Origin: Cristatella mucedo
Lineage: Eukaryota; Bryozoa; Phylactolaemata; Cristatellidae
Assembly (NCBI GenBank): GCA_009760855.2
Contig: WPIO01000051.1
Location: 2,843,501-2,907,500 of the forward strand
Length of the DNA stretch: 64,000 nucleotides
Direction of reading: 5' to 3'
The position numbers and the translations under genes are program-made. The notes beneath the pieces are model-generated. The model was not told the origin of the DNA. It saw only the letters and a program-made list of their open reading frames with translations, and did not search any database. Below, piece by piece: positions 12,120-23,717 of the stretch (position 1 is its first letter; each line of letters opens with the position of its first letter).

Positions 12120-13260
12120 CGCATATAACATACTACGGTGCATAGATATTTGAGCATTTGAGCAACCTGAAACAATTGATTTTCGTAACATACGGGGCTA
12201 GCATGCCAGTGGATCTGTCACCCAGCATTAATACTAAAAAAAGTAACATTATATGCCAGTTCTAGGCTATAGAAACAGAAGACGGTTGGCTGAGCTTAGA
12301 ATATAAAAAAATTGAATTCGCCACTAGGCTGTGCTTCCACTTAAACTTTCCATAGCCCGCTGTTTCGCCGGGAGATTCTGTTGCCAACGGCCAAGGACCG
12401 CAGACTCATTGCAAAATAGTTGTTAGACACTGGTCTTGACATTAAGCAAATTTTGAACTTATTTTCGGATTGAATAGATAACGGCAGCTAGCACAAACAA
12501 ATGGCTTCTTGTAAGGGACAGCCATTCGCAGGAACTCACAAGTAAAGCTACACGAACGGTGTCGTTCCCTCGCTCACGCACGACTGTCGAAAGCTCTGGG
12601 CCAGGGCGATTGCGAGCATTAGCGGGACCAAAAGCGAGTAGCACAACGCACTTAGTTCGGGCGATTCTTAGCTTTCAAAAAAGGAGCCTTACTACGCCAG
12701 GGCTATTCACAGGAGGGCGAGCCGGGAGTTTGGACAGGACGGCTGACGCAGGACTTAACGTTGCATCAACAAAAAGCAGACGCCTAACTGCGAGGGATAG
12801 TTTCTGGCATATAATTTCGTGAAATTAAGCAATTATTAAACAGCGCTTATCGATAGAGTACCTCTCACAGATAGCGCGGGACGAAGAAATACAAAAGACG
12901 ATGTCGGTGCAGTCGGACCAACCAGCGCACGTGGAAAAGGAACCGCTGTGCTGGAGCGGATATCCGACCGGCCGCGGGCTTGCGGTTAGCTATGCGCGCA
13001 GCAGTACAATCCGCGGTTTGTGGATACCACACAGCGGGGCGAAACAAGAGTTATTGACACTCATCGATACCCTCATTAGCCTCTCATGCAACATGTATAT
13101 ATAATTGGTAGTACCCCCAGTTTTTCAGGACTGCTACCCTGTGTCATAGATATAGGGTAATATGACAAAGGCTTTACGATTGAGCTCGGCAGAGGCAGGG
13201 GAGATACCCCTCTTGGCAAACACTTGACGATATCTCAGGTATGTTTCCGCGGGCCAGCTA
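12120..13260. other. No recognisable gene
   Basis: Short frames only, on both strands. No repeat or RNA gene recognised. Confidence 0.4.
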
Positions 13261-13261
13261 T

Positions 13262-13330
13262 AATAATAACATAATTCATTTTTATAGCACCCCAAGAGAA
13301 CTTAATCTCGGAAACGTTGAACTTTCGAGG
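13262..13330 (-). repeat. SINE/LINE 1 tail fragment
   Basis: In + coordinates, (AAT)n-like sequence is followed by tatagcaccccaagagaact and taatctc, the complement of the shared SINE A/LINE 1 tail. The rest of the element is not recognisable. Confidence 0.6.
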
Positions 13331-13489
13331 TCGATATATATTCATCTACGTCCTAGTCAAGCTTCGGCGTACAACACAGTCGTGTGCGCACACTGACATT
13401 CGAACCGAGGCTAGTGACTTTTAGACGGGGTACTGATGGACGCTGGTGCGCCGAAAGTAGGGGAAGACGGCAGCAATATAGAGCACCCA

Positions 13490-13690
13490 TCCTTAAGACA
13501 ACAAGTCCACGGTTTAAAACCATTAGCGACAGGCTTTTGCTCAGCTGGTCCTAGACTGTGGAACTCACTTTCACGATTCTTGCGCAAAGACATGTACTCT
13601 CCTGCAGCCGACGATGGCACATCCTTTTCAGCCGTCCTGAGCTGCTAAAGCACAATAAATTTATTAATGTTTAGAGAAGTTCCATAAAGC
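13490..13690 (+). mobile_element. LINE family 2, RT C-terminus
   Basis: A short copy in which the C-terminal reading frame survives: GFCSAGPRLWNSLSRFLRKD, then a Tyr-Ser-Pro-Ala segment and a stop at 13646. This resembles the AP-x-LWN-x-LP end of L2/CR1-type reverse transcriptases. The usual 3' UTR is mostly missing; only a tccataaagccaac-like remnant remains. Confidence 0.75.
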
Positions 13691-13699
13691 CAACAGTCA

Positions 13700-15180
13700 G
13701 CAGGGTTTACTTCGTTTTTCTTACGCTTATATTCAGAGTTTGAGCACTTTAACGCTCTCTCTCCCTTTCTCTTCTCCCGCTTGCTCTGTCTGCCTAGCCA
13801 TTTGTCTCAGGAATTAAGGGCGGTCTGCTGAGGCATGCCGTGGATATTAATAGCTACCTTGTTCCCATTACATTAGACTATCGCAATTCCCGACTACAGT
13901 AGGGAACTTCAACAATGCTGCCATGCCTCTTCAGTTAGCCAGAGATACGACAGTTAGGCTAATGATAGAATCCGAGAAATTCAGCTATTCTCATGCGTTC
14001 TGCGATCTTTGGCGGTTTTCGGCTGAATTGCAGATACGATACGAGCCAAAACTGACTCCCCCCCTCAGGCCTACAATGGTCTCCTCCGCGGCTAAGCTGA
14101 ACTTACGTACGCAGCGGTGTCATTGATCCAAAGTCTACTTTGGGCAATAGTTTGATTTGTCTTGGCTGGATAAATATTTTTGGTATTTGGTTCCATCTAC
14201 ACACTTCGAGGGAAAACATCGCCCAAATATCCTGCTCGCGATGCTCACTAACCTGCTGCCGCTGCTGGTGCCGGTTGCGGGACATCCAATCAAAGGCTCA
14301 TAGCTCAAATGTCCATTCCATTATATCTATCTCTTGCTCGGTCAGCTGTGCTACTCAATTCGTCCTCATCACCAACGGATGCCCAATGTCGATCGGTCTC
14401 CGAAGGCGACATCTCATACGAACTCGTCTTCATCTGTTCTCGCTGACGAGACTTGGCTTCATTCTTTTCCTTTGAGCTTTATTCGCCCTTCATCGCCCCT
14501 CACTCGCTCTCTTGCAGCATCCGTCCAACTCGAAACTACAAGAGAGGCCATGGACCAGGAGTTAGGCACACGCAAGTATCGTGCTCAGGCTGAAAAGAAT
14601 GAAAAGCACCAAAGAAGAAGACTGAGCCAGGGTCAGGGTCAGGGTCAGTAGTTAGTTAGCAGTTACCCCGGGCAAGCCTGGGCACGTGCGTACAATTGAA
14701 TTGTGCAGTCTGCATGTCTGCATGAAGAAAAGGACAAGTCGGACTCGGGTCGGCACTTTAGCGGGTGCCGGGACGTGCTGGCACGTGGCGATGCGTGCGT
14801 ACAATTCGGAGGAGAAGCGCACCCTACTCGGAAAGCTCTGGGAATTCCGAACGACTTCATTTCTAGCCCCCTTGGCAAGACATAAAGTAAGTGCAGTTTT
14901 AGATGAAATTTGATGTTGAAAGCATATTTGCAGTTAAGCCATTTCGTAAGCCTAGGACAGTCAATGTAAGCCTGGGTGTAGAAGCCTGGGTCGTAGAAAT
15001 GCCAGGCAGCTGAGGTCCAGAATTTCTTCTTGTGCATTTTTCCTTTCTTTCGAAAATGAACACACGTAGATTCTAGCCTCGACGCGTGTTTTGTTGTGAA
15101 TTGGCATATTTTAGTCATGCTTCTTGGTTGAAATGGCAATGTCAACGAGACCACGGTAGACGATGAGCCGTGATGGCACA
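13700..15180. other. No recognisable gene
   Basis: The minus-strand frame 14663-15181 (172 codons) and the plus-strand frame 14334-14651 show no family resemblance that I can see. A short agggtc triplication lies at 14632-14650. Confidence 0.35.
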
Positions 15181-15335
15181 CTAGGTAAGGCGGCTGCTTT
15201 TCACGACCTCGGTCCCGAGGTGGGCTCGAATCCTGCGGTGGGCGATCCTTTATTGCCGCTGCAAGAGGTGGTGATAGCCGTAAAGGCTTTTCTGTCGCTA
15301 TACAAAAGAGGCTGTTGAATCAGCTAGTATACTTT
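15180..15335 (+). repeat. tRNA-derived SINE, family B
   Basis: A tRNA-like head with a good B-box-like motif (gggctcgaatcct) lies next to gcggtgggcgatcctttatt. A body with gtggtgatagccgtaaag and ctgtcgctatacaaaagagg follows, then a cagctagtat end. It aligns over about 115 bp with the copy at 20525-20675, and its head with 57055-57128. The tail differs from SINE family A. Confidence 0.75.
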
Positions 15336-15664
15336 AGGCAATGGGGTCGCAATGAAAACTTACAGAATCGGTAGCGTGCATATTATATTTTCCATTTAGT
15401 AAAGAAAATCTGTAAAATATTTGCTTGATCAGATAAATCTACAACAATCGATTTCATCAGGGGCTTTCGCTTCAATGGCCATTATAAACTTCCTGAAGCT
15501 GAACATGAATATAATATAATTGATCAAAGACCAGCCCAATAGCTCTGGCAAGCAGGCCTTGTGTTAATCAAAACGTTGGCAGACATTACCCTCACGATTG
15601 GTTTATCTAGCATCACTCTAGTGACGTCTACCCGTGATCTGGGCACTATAGGATAAAAAATAAG

Positions 15665-15795
15665 TATTTCATTTGCATAGCACCTAAAAGAGAACTTTAT
15701 CCAGATGCTTTATATTTGCCACACGACTCAATCCTGCGATTCTGATCGTTAGAGACGTGCACCTTACCCCAAAGCCAAACCAGAGCTATTCCAAA
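15665..15795 (-). repeat. tRNA-derived SINE, family A
   Basis: Complete-looking minus-strand copy. On the minus strand: ggtttggctttggggtaag head, degraded B box, then the gataaagttctcttttaggt tail and a gcaaatgaaatac end. Confidence 0.75.
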
Positions 15796-15799
15796 GTGA

Positions 15800-16830
15800 C
15801 CTGTTATTTGACGAACACATTTCCTCTGCTGTCAAGTTGGCCTATTTTCGGCTAACGAACACTGCCAAAATCAGGACCTGCTCAGGCAAGAGTACGCGAA
15901 GCACAAACTAGGGGATTGCGTGTACCACACGCAATACCATCGACAAGACGTACTGCAAAAAGGAAGCTCTAGAACTGCTACTTGTTAGTAATGTGTGAGG
16001 GAACATGACTCTTGCAGCCTCGAGCAGGAGGCGGAGACCTTGCGAGGGCTCAGACTGCCTAAGCAGCCGCAGGCTCGCGAGTGGTAGAGGGCAGACGATG
16101 ACTCGGCAGATGACTCAGCAGTCCGGCACAAATCCATGCATTGGCGGCATCTGTGGGGACATCCATCTATCACAAACTGCCGCCAGCTGTCGGGCGGGTC
16201 CGGAACGAACAGTGGCCCGACAGTGCGAAAAACAACGCATGCACAGATTATAAGGACTGCCGAAGGAGTACAACAGGAGGGGTAGGGTTAGATCCCTCGA
16301 CGCCGGCAGCCGTCTATGTGTGTAGACTGGGCTTGGCCGGCGTAGCTGGAAATAAAGGTTTTGGTGTTGGAGCCAGCAGACTTGTTGCTCGGTCACGCTA
16401 TCCAGCCCGACGACAGGTCAAGCGGAGGGCTGTCACATAATGGCACAAAAACGTGGCTCATGAACCGGCGAACGCGTCAACGGCCTAATGTCCTTAAAAG
16501 GTCACTGCGGGCGCCCAGCAGCCGACTGAATTGGCTACGCCGGGCCGGCATTACTATGTACCTGGGAGCTACCTAGTGTACTACCCGGCACCATTAGTCG
16601 GAGGTTCGGCAAAAGTTTCAAGCGACTTAACACCACCTTGTACAGTGGCGAAGCCGGGCCGAAGTGGTCGGCGCCGGGCTCACCATCGCTCCTACAGCAA
16701 TAGTAATACTTTTCGCCAGGTTTTTGTCTCTGTGACAGCTCGTCTAGGTTACTACAGTCGAAATGTATTGTATTATTGTAGTGTATTCGGGACTCGTCAC
16801 CTTTAATTAATCGTCTGCTACTTGTGCAAA
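15800..16830. other. No recognisable gene
   Basis: Overlapping 70-100 codon frames around 16000-16800 on both strands, none with recognised motifs. Confidence 0.4.
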
Positions 16831-17535
16831 CTCAGCAGTTCGTCCGATCTGCTGTCAATGGCAATGGCGTAGCTGCCACGTCGCACCGCTTCTGTCTCAC
16901 TGGCTCTCTATTAAGCATCAAATCCACGTCAAGATACACTCTCTGGCCCACTCAACCGGTCGCTTCAAATCACTAGCATCAGCCTCATAACTATTCGACA
17001 TCATCGTTCATCTTATCTGTTCGCTCTCTCGCATGCCCCGCTCGACGACTTCCAGTCGTTCTGCTCACTCCTCTCAATAAATTGAAATCTTTTTGTCCTC
17101 GAGCCTTCGGTTCGTGTGCACCAGAAGTCTGGAGCTCGCTTCCAACCCCCCTCCCGTGTCATTCATCAGCACCGACTTTGCATCATTCAAGTCTCAATTA
17201 ATGACGCATCTTAGCTTTAATTGCACCCAAGCGAACTCGACTTTTTCTTCCTATATGCTTAGCATGCTTGCTGATCATGATACATTGCATGATCCATTGC
17301 ATTTTACAGAGGTTCTGCTAACGGCTGACCCCGAGTGTTTTCTTTTGTGCCTTTCATCTTGCCAAAGCACAATACCTGCGTGTGCTTGAGCGGGCTTTTT
17401 TTTAAGCGCGATACCTTACTTGTCATTTACTCTTGGGTATTGCCTCTCTCGCAGCGAGTTAAAGCGTCTGGATAGAAATTTGGTTCTATTTTAGCGCAAT
17501 AAAAACTTCATATTATTATTATTATTTATAGTAAA
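16830..17535 (+). mobile_element. LINE family 3, RT C-terminus and 3' end
   Basis: Frameshifted remains of a non-LTR reverse transcriptase C-terminus on the plus strand: a HWLSIKHQIHVKIHSLA stretch at about 16891 (usual LHWLP-x-x-x-R) and a FGSCAPEVWSSLP-like stretch near 17110 (usual FS-x-AAPRLWNSLP). The 3' UTR ends in caataaaaacttcatattat and ATT repeats near 17530. Its tail differs from LINE families 1 and 2, so it is a third lineage. Confidence 0.75.
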
Positions 17536-17539
17536 TATG

Positions 17540-19130
17540 CATATCTATTAACGAGACGGCAGTGCTACATGAAGTTCATAGATGCAAATACGTGCAAGGA
17601 TGCGCTAACAAATGCGCATAGCAATTGATGAATGGCATCCTTCAGGGCTCAGTGTCCGGATGTTGAAAAAAAATGGACAGCCACAAACGCCGTTGTCCGC
17701 CCATTTGTTCAGCTGGAAAGAGCTCCAGCGTTGTGAATGGCTCGAACGTCGAAGCCAAGCTGCGGGCGGATGCTGACGCGGCTTGTTTGCCGGCTCCGAC
17801 TCCGAGCGGCTTCACTGTACGGCGGCATGTCTGGCGCGAGTTAGCGACTGGTTGGGCAGATTTGCACAGCCGGAGGTAATTGCGTTTTGGTGTCGACGTT
17901 CCTTCGAAGACTTGAAATTAAGAAAGAAGAAATAGTTGCCGATACAAAGAGAGCCGAGTTGCAGTCGTACGAATCGCCGAATTGTTCACTAAAAAAAAAT
18001 AAGGACCCCGAGCTTAGTTATAATCGCGGCGAACGTGAAGCGAAACTGCTGCAAAGGGAATCGCGGGCGCAGCAAAAGTAGATCTGTAAAGCAGCAGATC
18101 ACAAACATTAGCTAGCGAAAGTCGTTCGCGCTTGTGGACCGCCAGCACGTAGATAAGTTTGCTGCGGAATGGCTGGCTAACATGCAAGGTCACGTGCGCA
18201 GCTCCCAAAACCCGGTGACGGGTTACGCTTAGAGCGGACAAAACCTTTTAACAAAGACTTTACCTTAACGAATAGCTGCGTACCCAATCGCTGCCCTCGC
18301 TGTCCGTCCTCTCTGGATCTCTCGTGGGCGAGCGAGTTGGCAGCTAAAAAAAAATCCGTCTCTTTTATCGAGAGCTCGATACGCCATACTGCATACTGCA
18401 GGCCTGCCGTACTTTGGTTATATGCTATTCTTATTAATAATAGTATTATTACTATTTGCTGCACTTTGATTATATGCTGTACGACACAGGCAAAAAAGAG
18501 CGAAGACAACTGGCGATACGATTGGAAAAATAGATACCCTCGATCGGCTGGATCTAGGGTGGACAAAAGCTGGAGGCAAAACGTGATGAGGTGCGAATTG
18601 GCGATACCTGGACGTGGACAAAACGATGAGTGTTTTACTGTGCTGCAACTAGCCCACACTGGACTCAGTCGGCTGGCATTGGATAGAGTCTTCAGAAAGT
18701 GAAGACTACTGGGACTGCTGTAGACCCGCGTCGACTACGCATTAGGGATCGTAAAGGCGACCTCCTTTCCGCCGTTTCGGCTTCGGGCCAGTCGCCGGAA
18801 GCAAGCGGTCAAATCATTAGTCTGAGCAGCCGAAGCAGGCAGTGTACGAATAGGGTCGCGATACTCAAATTGTGCGCTGCAATTAGGATCTGGGGGTCTC
18901 GACCTCGCGGTTGGGCGGCAAACGAGAGGCGTGTACGGCATGCGCCCGCTACCAAGAGGTGGCAGCAGCTCGTCCAAAGTGCAAAGGTCAGCGATCGGAC
19001 TCGATTCATTCATCATTCCAATCCAGATTGATATAGCTGTCCTCTTAGTCATCACTCTGCACGCAGCGGTACCCGGAAACTAAAACCTAACTCTCAACAT
19101 GGGCTCGGCCAGCATATCCGGTGTAGCACT
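17540..19130. other. No recognisable gene
   Basis: Short frames on both strands, the longest a 160-codon minus frame at 18177-18659 with no recognised motif. No repeat shared with the window. Confidence 0.35.
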
Positions 19131-19137
19131 CCTGTCG

Positions 19138-19515
19138 CCTCCTCGTGTCCTCGGGTCCTCTGCGGGCGATAAGTTAGCTGTTTTATTCCTAGCTTTAAAT
19201 AATAACATTGGCGACAGAAGGTTCTACACTGTGGACCTCACGTCTGCAATTCTTACGCAACGACATCTACTCTCCTGCTGCCAACCGCGACACATCCTGT
19301 TCAGCTGTCTTAAGTTGCTACTTCCGTTTTGACTCACTTCCTCAACTTCCTTGATGACTCAGGTATGCTTCTTATTTTCTGTTTGTTGCGCGAGATGAAG
19401 TCTGTTGGCTACCCTTACCGAAAGGAAAGCAGCTTAGGCTTTGAGTGGCCCAAAGAAGACAAGTTCCGGTGCAGCACTCGCTTGAGGATCGAATGGGAGT
19501 TACAGACGGACGTGT
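19138..19515 (+). mobile_element. LINE family 2, 3' end
   Basis: A copy beginning upstream of gataagttagctg and gcgacagaaggttctaca, through ttcttacgcaacgacatcta, to gttggctacccttaccg and a gagttacagacgga end at about 19510. Frameshifted and non-functional. Confidence 0.8.
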
Positions 19516-19889
19516 TACATCGCACTGCATCGTGGTGATCGCATTAGCTCTACAGTCAAGCCTGCCTACTTTCAGCTGCGTAGCATTGCATAGAAATCTA
19601 GGCCTGATTAGACAGGGACATCAAATCAAACTTTGTCAAACCATGAATTCTCGACATCCGGCTTTGACTTATGTAACTCTAATCGAAGGTCTTCAGGCCT
19701 GAAAATAGAGCACTTACGATCGGCGGTTGAAAACTCGGTGGCTATGCTTTTTCGTCATGAACGTTACACCACTTCTCACCGATCTGCACCGAGTCAACAC
19801 CAAACAGCACATTGACTCCGACGTTATGCTGCTCACTTTGGGACCCTCATTTTCTTTCTTTGGCCTATCCTATCCTACCCTAACCTATC

Positions 19890-20330
19890 TTCAATACTTC
19901 CTAATCAGGCTTCGAATCGTTCCACGACTCAGAGACCGGCCCTTCAGCTTGTAAGCTCCTAAAGCCTGAAATTCGGTCCCGACTGACGTACCTACAGCAG
20001 ACGACATTTAAAAAGAAGCTTAACACCCACCCGCTCCTCAGCGCTTTTGCGTCCATCTGCATATTGTCCCTGTTGTACTGACGCTGAGTACGTTAAATTG
20101 GCCTCTGTTTTGTTCACACTTCCCTTTGTCTCAGTGAACTAGTCTTGTTGTTCCTGCGAGCTATACCTGCTTACATGCAAATGATGCAGTGCCTGTTATC
20201 AGCCTGAGGTCCTTCTAACCTGTAGCCTTCAGTGTGTTCCGGTTTGGCATGCTCGCCTAAGCAGGATACCTTAGAGGCCATTAAACCTTAGTTATCGATT
20301 CTCTAGCATCGAATTGTAAAGAGCCTGGAA
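19890..20330 (+). mobile_element. LINE 3-like RT C-terminus and 3' region
   Basis: Degenerate reverse-transcriptase end: a RDRPFS remnant, an APKAWNS-like remnant in another frame, and TFKKKLNTHPLLSAF (usual FK-x-x-LKTHLF). The 3' region has gcaggataccttagagg, resembling gcgataccttacttg near 17408 in the LINE 3 copy, which suggests the same lineage. Confidence 0.6.
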
Positions 20331-20439
20331 AGATGTGCTGTTCTCTTAGGACACTGCATAAAGGACCTGTTTTTATGATTATTCTTATTTATTAGCATTT
20401 CACAAATTGACATGCGAATTTGCAAGCATTTTCGAAGGG

Positions 20440-20510
20440 CTAGAGAGAAATTTAATTTTCACAGGGCGATATACAAATGTTCTATTATAATTGCTGTCAT
20501 TATCAACCCG
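20440..20510 (+). repeat. SINE/LINE 1 tail fragment
   Basis: Diverged shared tail (gagagaaatttaattttcac, then agggcgatatacaaatg), directly upstream of a SINE family B copy. Confidence 0.5.
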
Positions 20511-20524
20511 TGCCGATTGCAAAT

Positions 20525-20675
20525 AACTGAGATTGGGAACATGACCGAGGTCGTAGGTTCGAATCCTGTAGTGGGTGATCATTTATTGCTAGCTTCAAGC
20601 GGCGGTGATGGCCGTTAATTAAGACTCTTCTGTCGCTCTACGAACGAGGCTGCTAAATCAGCTAATATTTTATTG
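20525..20675 (+). repeat. tRNA-derived SINE, family B
   Basis: Second full-length-looking copy of family B. The B-box-like motif ggttcgaatcct matches the pol III consensus well. The body and the ctgtcgctctacgaacgagg and ctaaatcagctaatat end align with the copy at 15180. Confidence 0.75.
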
Positions 20676-20679
20676 TAGC

Positions 20680-21800
20680 TGGCCGAATGTACTGGTGTTC
20701 GTATCCTTGAGTCTCTGCCCCTTACTTTTGCTGGCGGCTACTGTGTGGCTTTCCTACGGCTCCCTCGTTATGACATGTCGGACAGGCAGCGGCTGGACCG
20801 CAGGCAGGCAGGGAGGCTTGGAAGAGGCTTGGAAGAGGCTTGGATGCTAGGATTTAGCCCCCCCTCCCGCCCGCCCGCCCGCCCGCCCGCCCGCCACCGG
20901 GAAGCGACCCGAAAGAGCGGGCGCGCCGATGGCCACGCCCCTTTACTGACTGCTCTCAAGTCCACTAGCGTCCTCTGCGGTGGATAGCGGGCTTCCGTGG
21001 GGGTGGGGGGGACTATCAGCTTTCCGGCGTTGAGGGGCTGTTAGACCAAAGGGCGGCTCTCAATGACCGTGCGGTGCGCAGATTCAAGGCGTTTCTATGG
21101 ACGCGGGCTGTCACTTTTTTCCGTGTAACTAAAAGTTTCGTTGTCACGTCATGCGTTCGGCGCACACTCAAGTGTATCGCTTGTCGCAAGTACCCAAATC
21201 GGGCTAGAAGAGAGGGGCTATAGTTTTTTTTTTTTTTAGAGGGACGGTCGTATTTTTAGAGGGTCGCATTTTCAGATAGGTCATTTCTTCTTTTTTTTTT
21301 ACAACGGTCTAAAGAGGCCTGCAGCGCCGAGTGCTCGGCGCTGCCTCGGCTTGACGCTCCTCCTCGAATGCGATACCGACTTCATTTGTGAGAGGTCTAA
21401 ACTCGTCTGCTCGTCTGCGCACCGTCGCAGCTCGTCGTGCTCTCCTGCGATAATAAGCGCGCCCGTTTTTACTGAAGGCTTTGGCTTCGCGCTCTTTCAG
21501 GCGGCCGCCCGTTTCCTTTTAAGCTGGTAGCTGTGTAAACCTGCCGGGCGGCGCGCTCTCGCGGTGCAACTTCAGCCTCGAAGTGGTGGGCTACTATTGT
21601 CTCCTTATAAATGGAGGTGCTCAAAGCGACTATGGCGACGGGGGTTTGGACAACCGAATATTGGGGCTTTCCAATTGTCTCTTAGCGGGGCTGAAGGACG
21701 TCTCCGGTCGGTTCACCTTTGGCAGGCGAATTCAAGCAATTTCTTAGAGACGGCTTCCGTTATCTTGTGCACAAGTTTCCACCTTTTCATTTAGAGCAGA
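20680..21800. other. GC-rich spacer with (CCCG)n tract
   Basis: Contains a run of about seven CCCG units at 20866-20894 and several poly-T or poly-G runs near 21000-21300. The frames at 20745 and 21564 are compositional and show no domain. Confidence 0.5.
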
Positions 21801-22045
21801 GGCGAGAGCCAAGAGGTGGCAGGGGTGGCAGCTGTCACCTCTGGACAGCTAGGTGGGGACCTAGTCTGACAACCTTGGTGCTTGGACAGGCTGCACGCCA
21901 CCCGCAGGCGCTGAGGGGGAGGTACGCCCCTAGACCTCCTTTACAGGAGATCCCCAACCACCCCCCCCTGCCATTCCGGCGCTCCAATCCTGCCTTTGCC
22001 TCTGATTGGGAGGCCAGCCGAAGGGCGTGCCTTCACGGCTTCAGT
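21800..22045 (+). repeat. Dispersed repeat E, copy 1
   Basis: Begins near aagaggtggcaggggtggca, includes agtctgacaaccttggtgct, and ends near gctccaatcctgcctttg. It aligns in the same order with 32236-32505. It encodes nothing recognisable, and the class is unknown. Confidence 0.65.
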
Positions 22046-22197
22046 GCTCATCGCCGAAGAGGGGCTACTGGGCTAGCGGGAACCTAAGGTGGCATTCTGG
22101 GAAGCATCCCTGCAGCGGCTCCTATTCCGAGTAGGTCAATATAAATGCATCACCATCTGTAACCCGACAAACCCACAATGACCAAGTAAGTGTTGCA

Positions 22198-22580
22198 CTG
22201 ATAATAATAATGATAACAGCGAACTTGATAAAGCACCCTCAGAGAACTCAATCTCTTTCTAGCCGCTTTACATTTGCTGCAAGAAAGCACGATTAAATGG
22301 TTAGTAGTAGCGTGCTCAGTAAACAACAAGAATAACATGGTTAGGGGTGACATGCACAGGGTCAGCATGCAAGTGTGGTCAGTGGCAGCATGTGCAGTGT
22401 CAGGACGCATAAGCACATAAAGGACGAATCACGGGAACCCACTAGATGCTGTCATAAATAGGTGCGTTTTTAATTTCTTTTTAAATGTGGTCAAGTCAGG
22501 GGATGTCGTGGCGAAAGTCCCGAGTCAGTTCCAAGCGTTGGGAGCATACGAACTAAAGGCATGATCTCCAAAGAATTTTT
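22198..22580 (-). mobile_element. LINE family 1, RT end and 3' UTR
   Basis: Minus-strand copy carrying the last coding remnant (FKK-like residues near 22470, with a gttcgtatgctcccaacgct stretch upstream). The characteristic 3' UTR with repeated aaccatgtta and agcatgc motifs follows, then gctagaaagagattgagttc and an (ATT)n-like terminus at 22198. Confidence 0.75.
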
Positions 22581-22584
22581 CTGC

Positions 22585-22640
22585 GGCGCACTCAAAGCCT
22601 AAACGGCTTTCGGTGCGCATACGGTAGCCAGCAGACTCCG
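22585..22640 (-). mobile_element. LINE family 2, 3' UTR fragment
   Basis: Complement of the family 2 3' UTR (gctaccgtatgcgcaccgaa and agccgtttaggctttgag on the minus strand), the only copy on this strand that I found. Confidence 0.65.
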
Positions 22641-22646
22641 GCGCAG

Positions 22647-22795
22647 GTTTGGCCCAGAGGTGCTCTCCCTAGACGAGGGCATAGTGAATGTATTTGAAGA
22701 CCGAGGTCGTGAGCTCTATCACCCATGGCATATGTCCAGCAACGGAATAGAGATTAAGTTCTCTTAGTATGCTATACAGTTGAATTATATTACCA
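22647..22795 (+). repeat. tRNA-derived SINE, family A
   Basis: Head with gtttggcccagaggtgctct, B-box-like accgaggtcgtgagctct, and the tail gagattaagttctcttagta then tgctatacag. A stretch of roughly 30 bp in the head appears inserted or diverged. Confidence 0.7.
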
Positions 22796-23524
22796 AAAAA
22801 AGAGAAAGTGAGAAGCATAGCTGAGTCTGGAGGAAGACGAGTCAAGGAAGTGAGCAGCATGGAATTAGCAGACAGGACAGCTATAATGATGTGCCGAATT
22901 CAGCAGCAGGAGGATGGGCTGCAGCATTTCCGGGTGCTTCCGAAAACAAAATTACCGAAGCATGTAGATCGAAAACCTAGTTATTTGTAAAACCCACATA
23001 TCGTGTGAATTAAGCATGACCAACCAATACTGACCTTGTTAAAATAACCTAAGGCTCTAACCGTTCAACAATGTTGCTTCTATTTTCAGCTGAACATAAA
23101 GTTGAAAAAGACTACATTAGCTTAGTACCGTATTGCGGTCAGATGAGCAATGACGTTTAAATAAACGATACAGCATACTGTGAGTGCGCATAACCACAGG
23201 TTTTCTGTCAATCGCGGAGAGCACTGCCAGCCAATAGTGATTGTTATTTTTCTTTTTCTATAGCATAAGCACGATTTTGCTTAAGCATGTTATAGCATAA
23301 GCATCATACAGAAAATGCCTCTACGTAAGGCCTCTAACGTCGAGCCACATATCACGCATCCGGTTAAGTCCATTGAAAATCAAGGTTAGGCCTTTCGTTG
23401 AAAAACATTCCAGACTATGGGCGTAGGAAGTGGTGGTCCAGGGGTAAAGCAGTTTTTATGCTGCTAGCCGAACTGAGTTGAGAGGTACTACAGGCAATGT
23501 AGCCGAATATCTATGCTTGTAGTC

Positions 23525-23640
23525 TTCGCCCTGTGGGAACATAATCACTATTCAGGCGCTTTCCATATGCGGCACGACTCGAGTCCACGACCTTAGTCGT
23601 TAAAGGCGAGCACCCCACTCCTTAGCCAAACCAAGGCGGA
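23525..23640 (-). repeat. tRNA-derived SINE, family A (head)
   Basis: On the minus strand: ggtttggctaaggagtgggg, gtgctcgcctttaacgac, and a B-box-like gtcgtggactcgagtcgt. The gcatatggaaagcgcct body follows. The LINE-like tail is degraded. Confidence 0.7.
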
Positions 23641-23664
23641 GCGTCTCGAGTATTTATTTCATTA

Positions 23665-23679
23665 TGCCTGTATATATAC

Positions 23680-23716
<37 letters not shown>
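23665..23716. repeat. (TA)n microsatellite
   Basis: Imperfect then perfect TA repeat of about 50 bp. Confidence 0.95.

Positions 23717-23717
<1 letters not shown>

Noticed and set aside
14632-14650. Telomere-like agggtc triplication
   Set aside because: Only three units and not a known telomeric hexamer array.
14663-15181. 172-codon minus-strand ORF
   Set aside because: No motif or splice context supports it.
15213-15235. tRNA gene suggested by a B-box-like motif
   Set aside because: The cloverleaf arms do not pair and the sequence recurs with a SINE body, so it is a SINE head.
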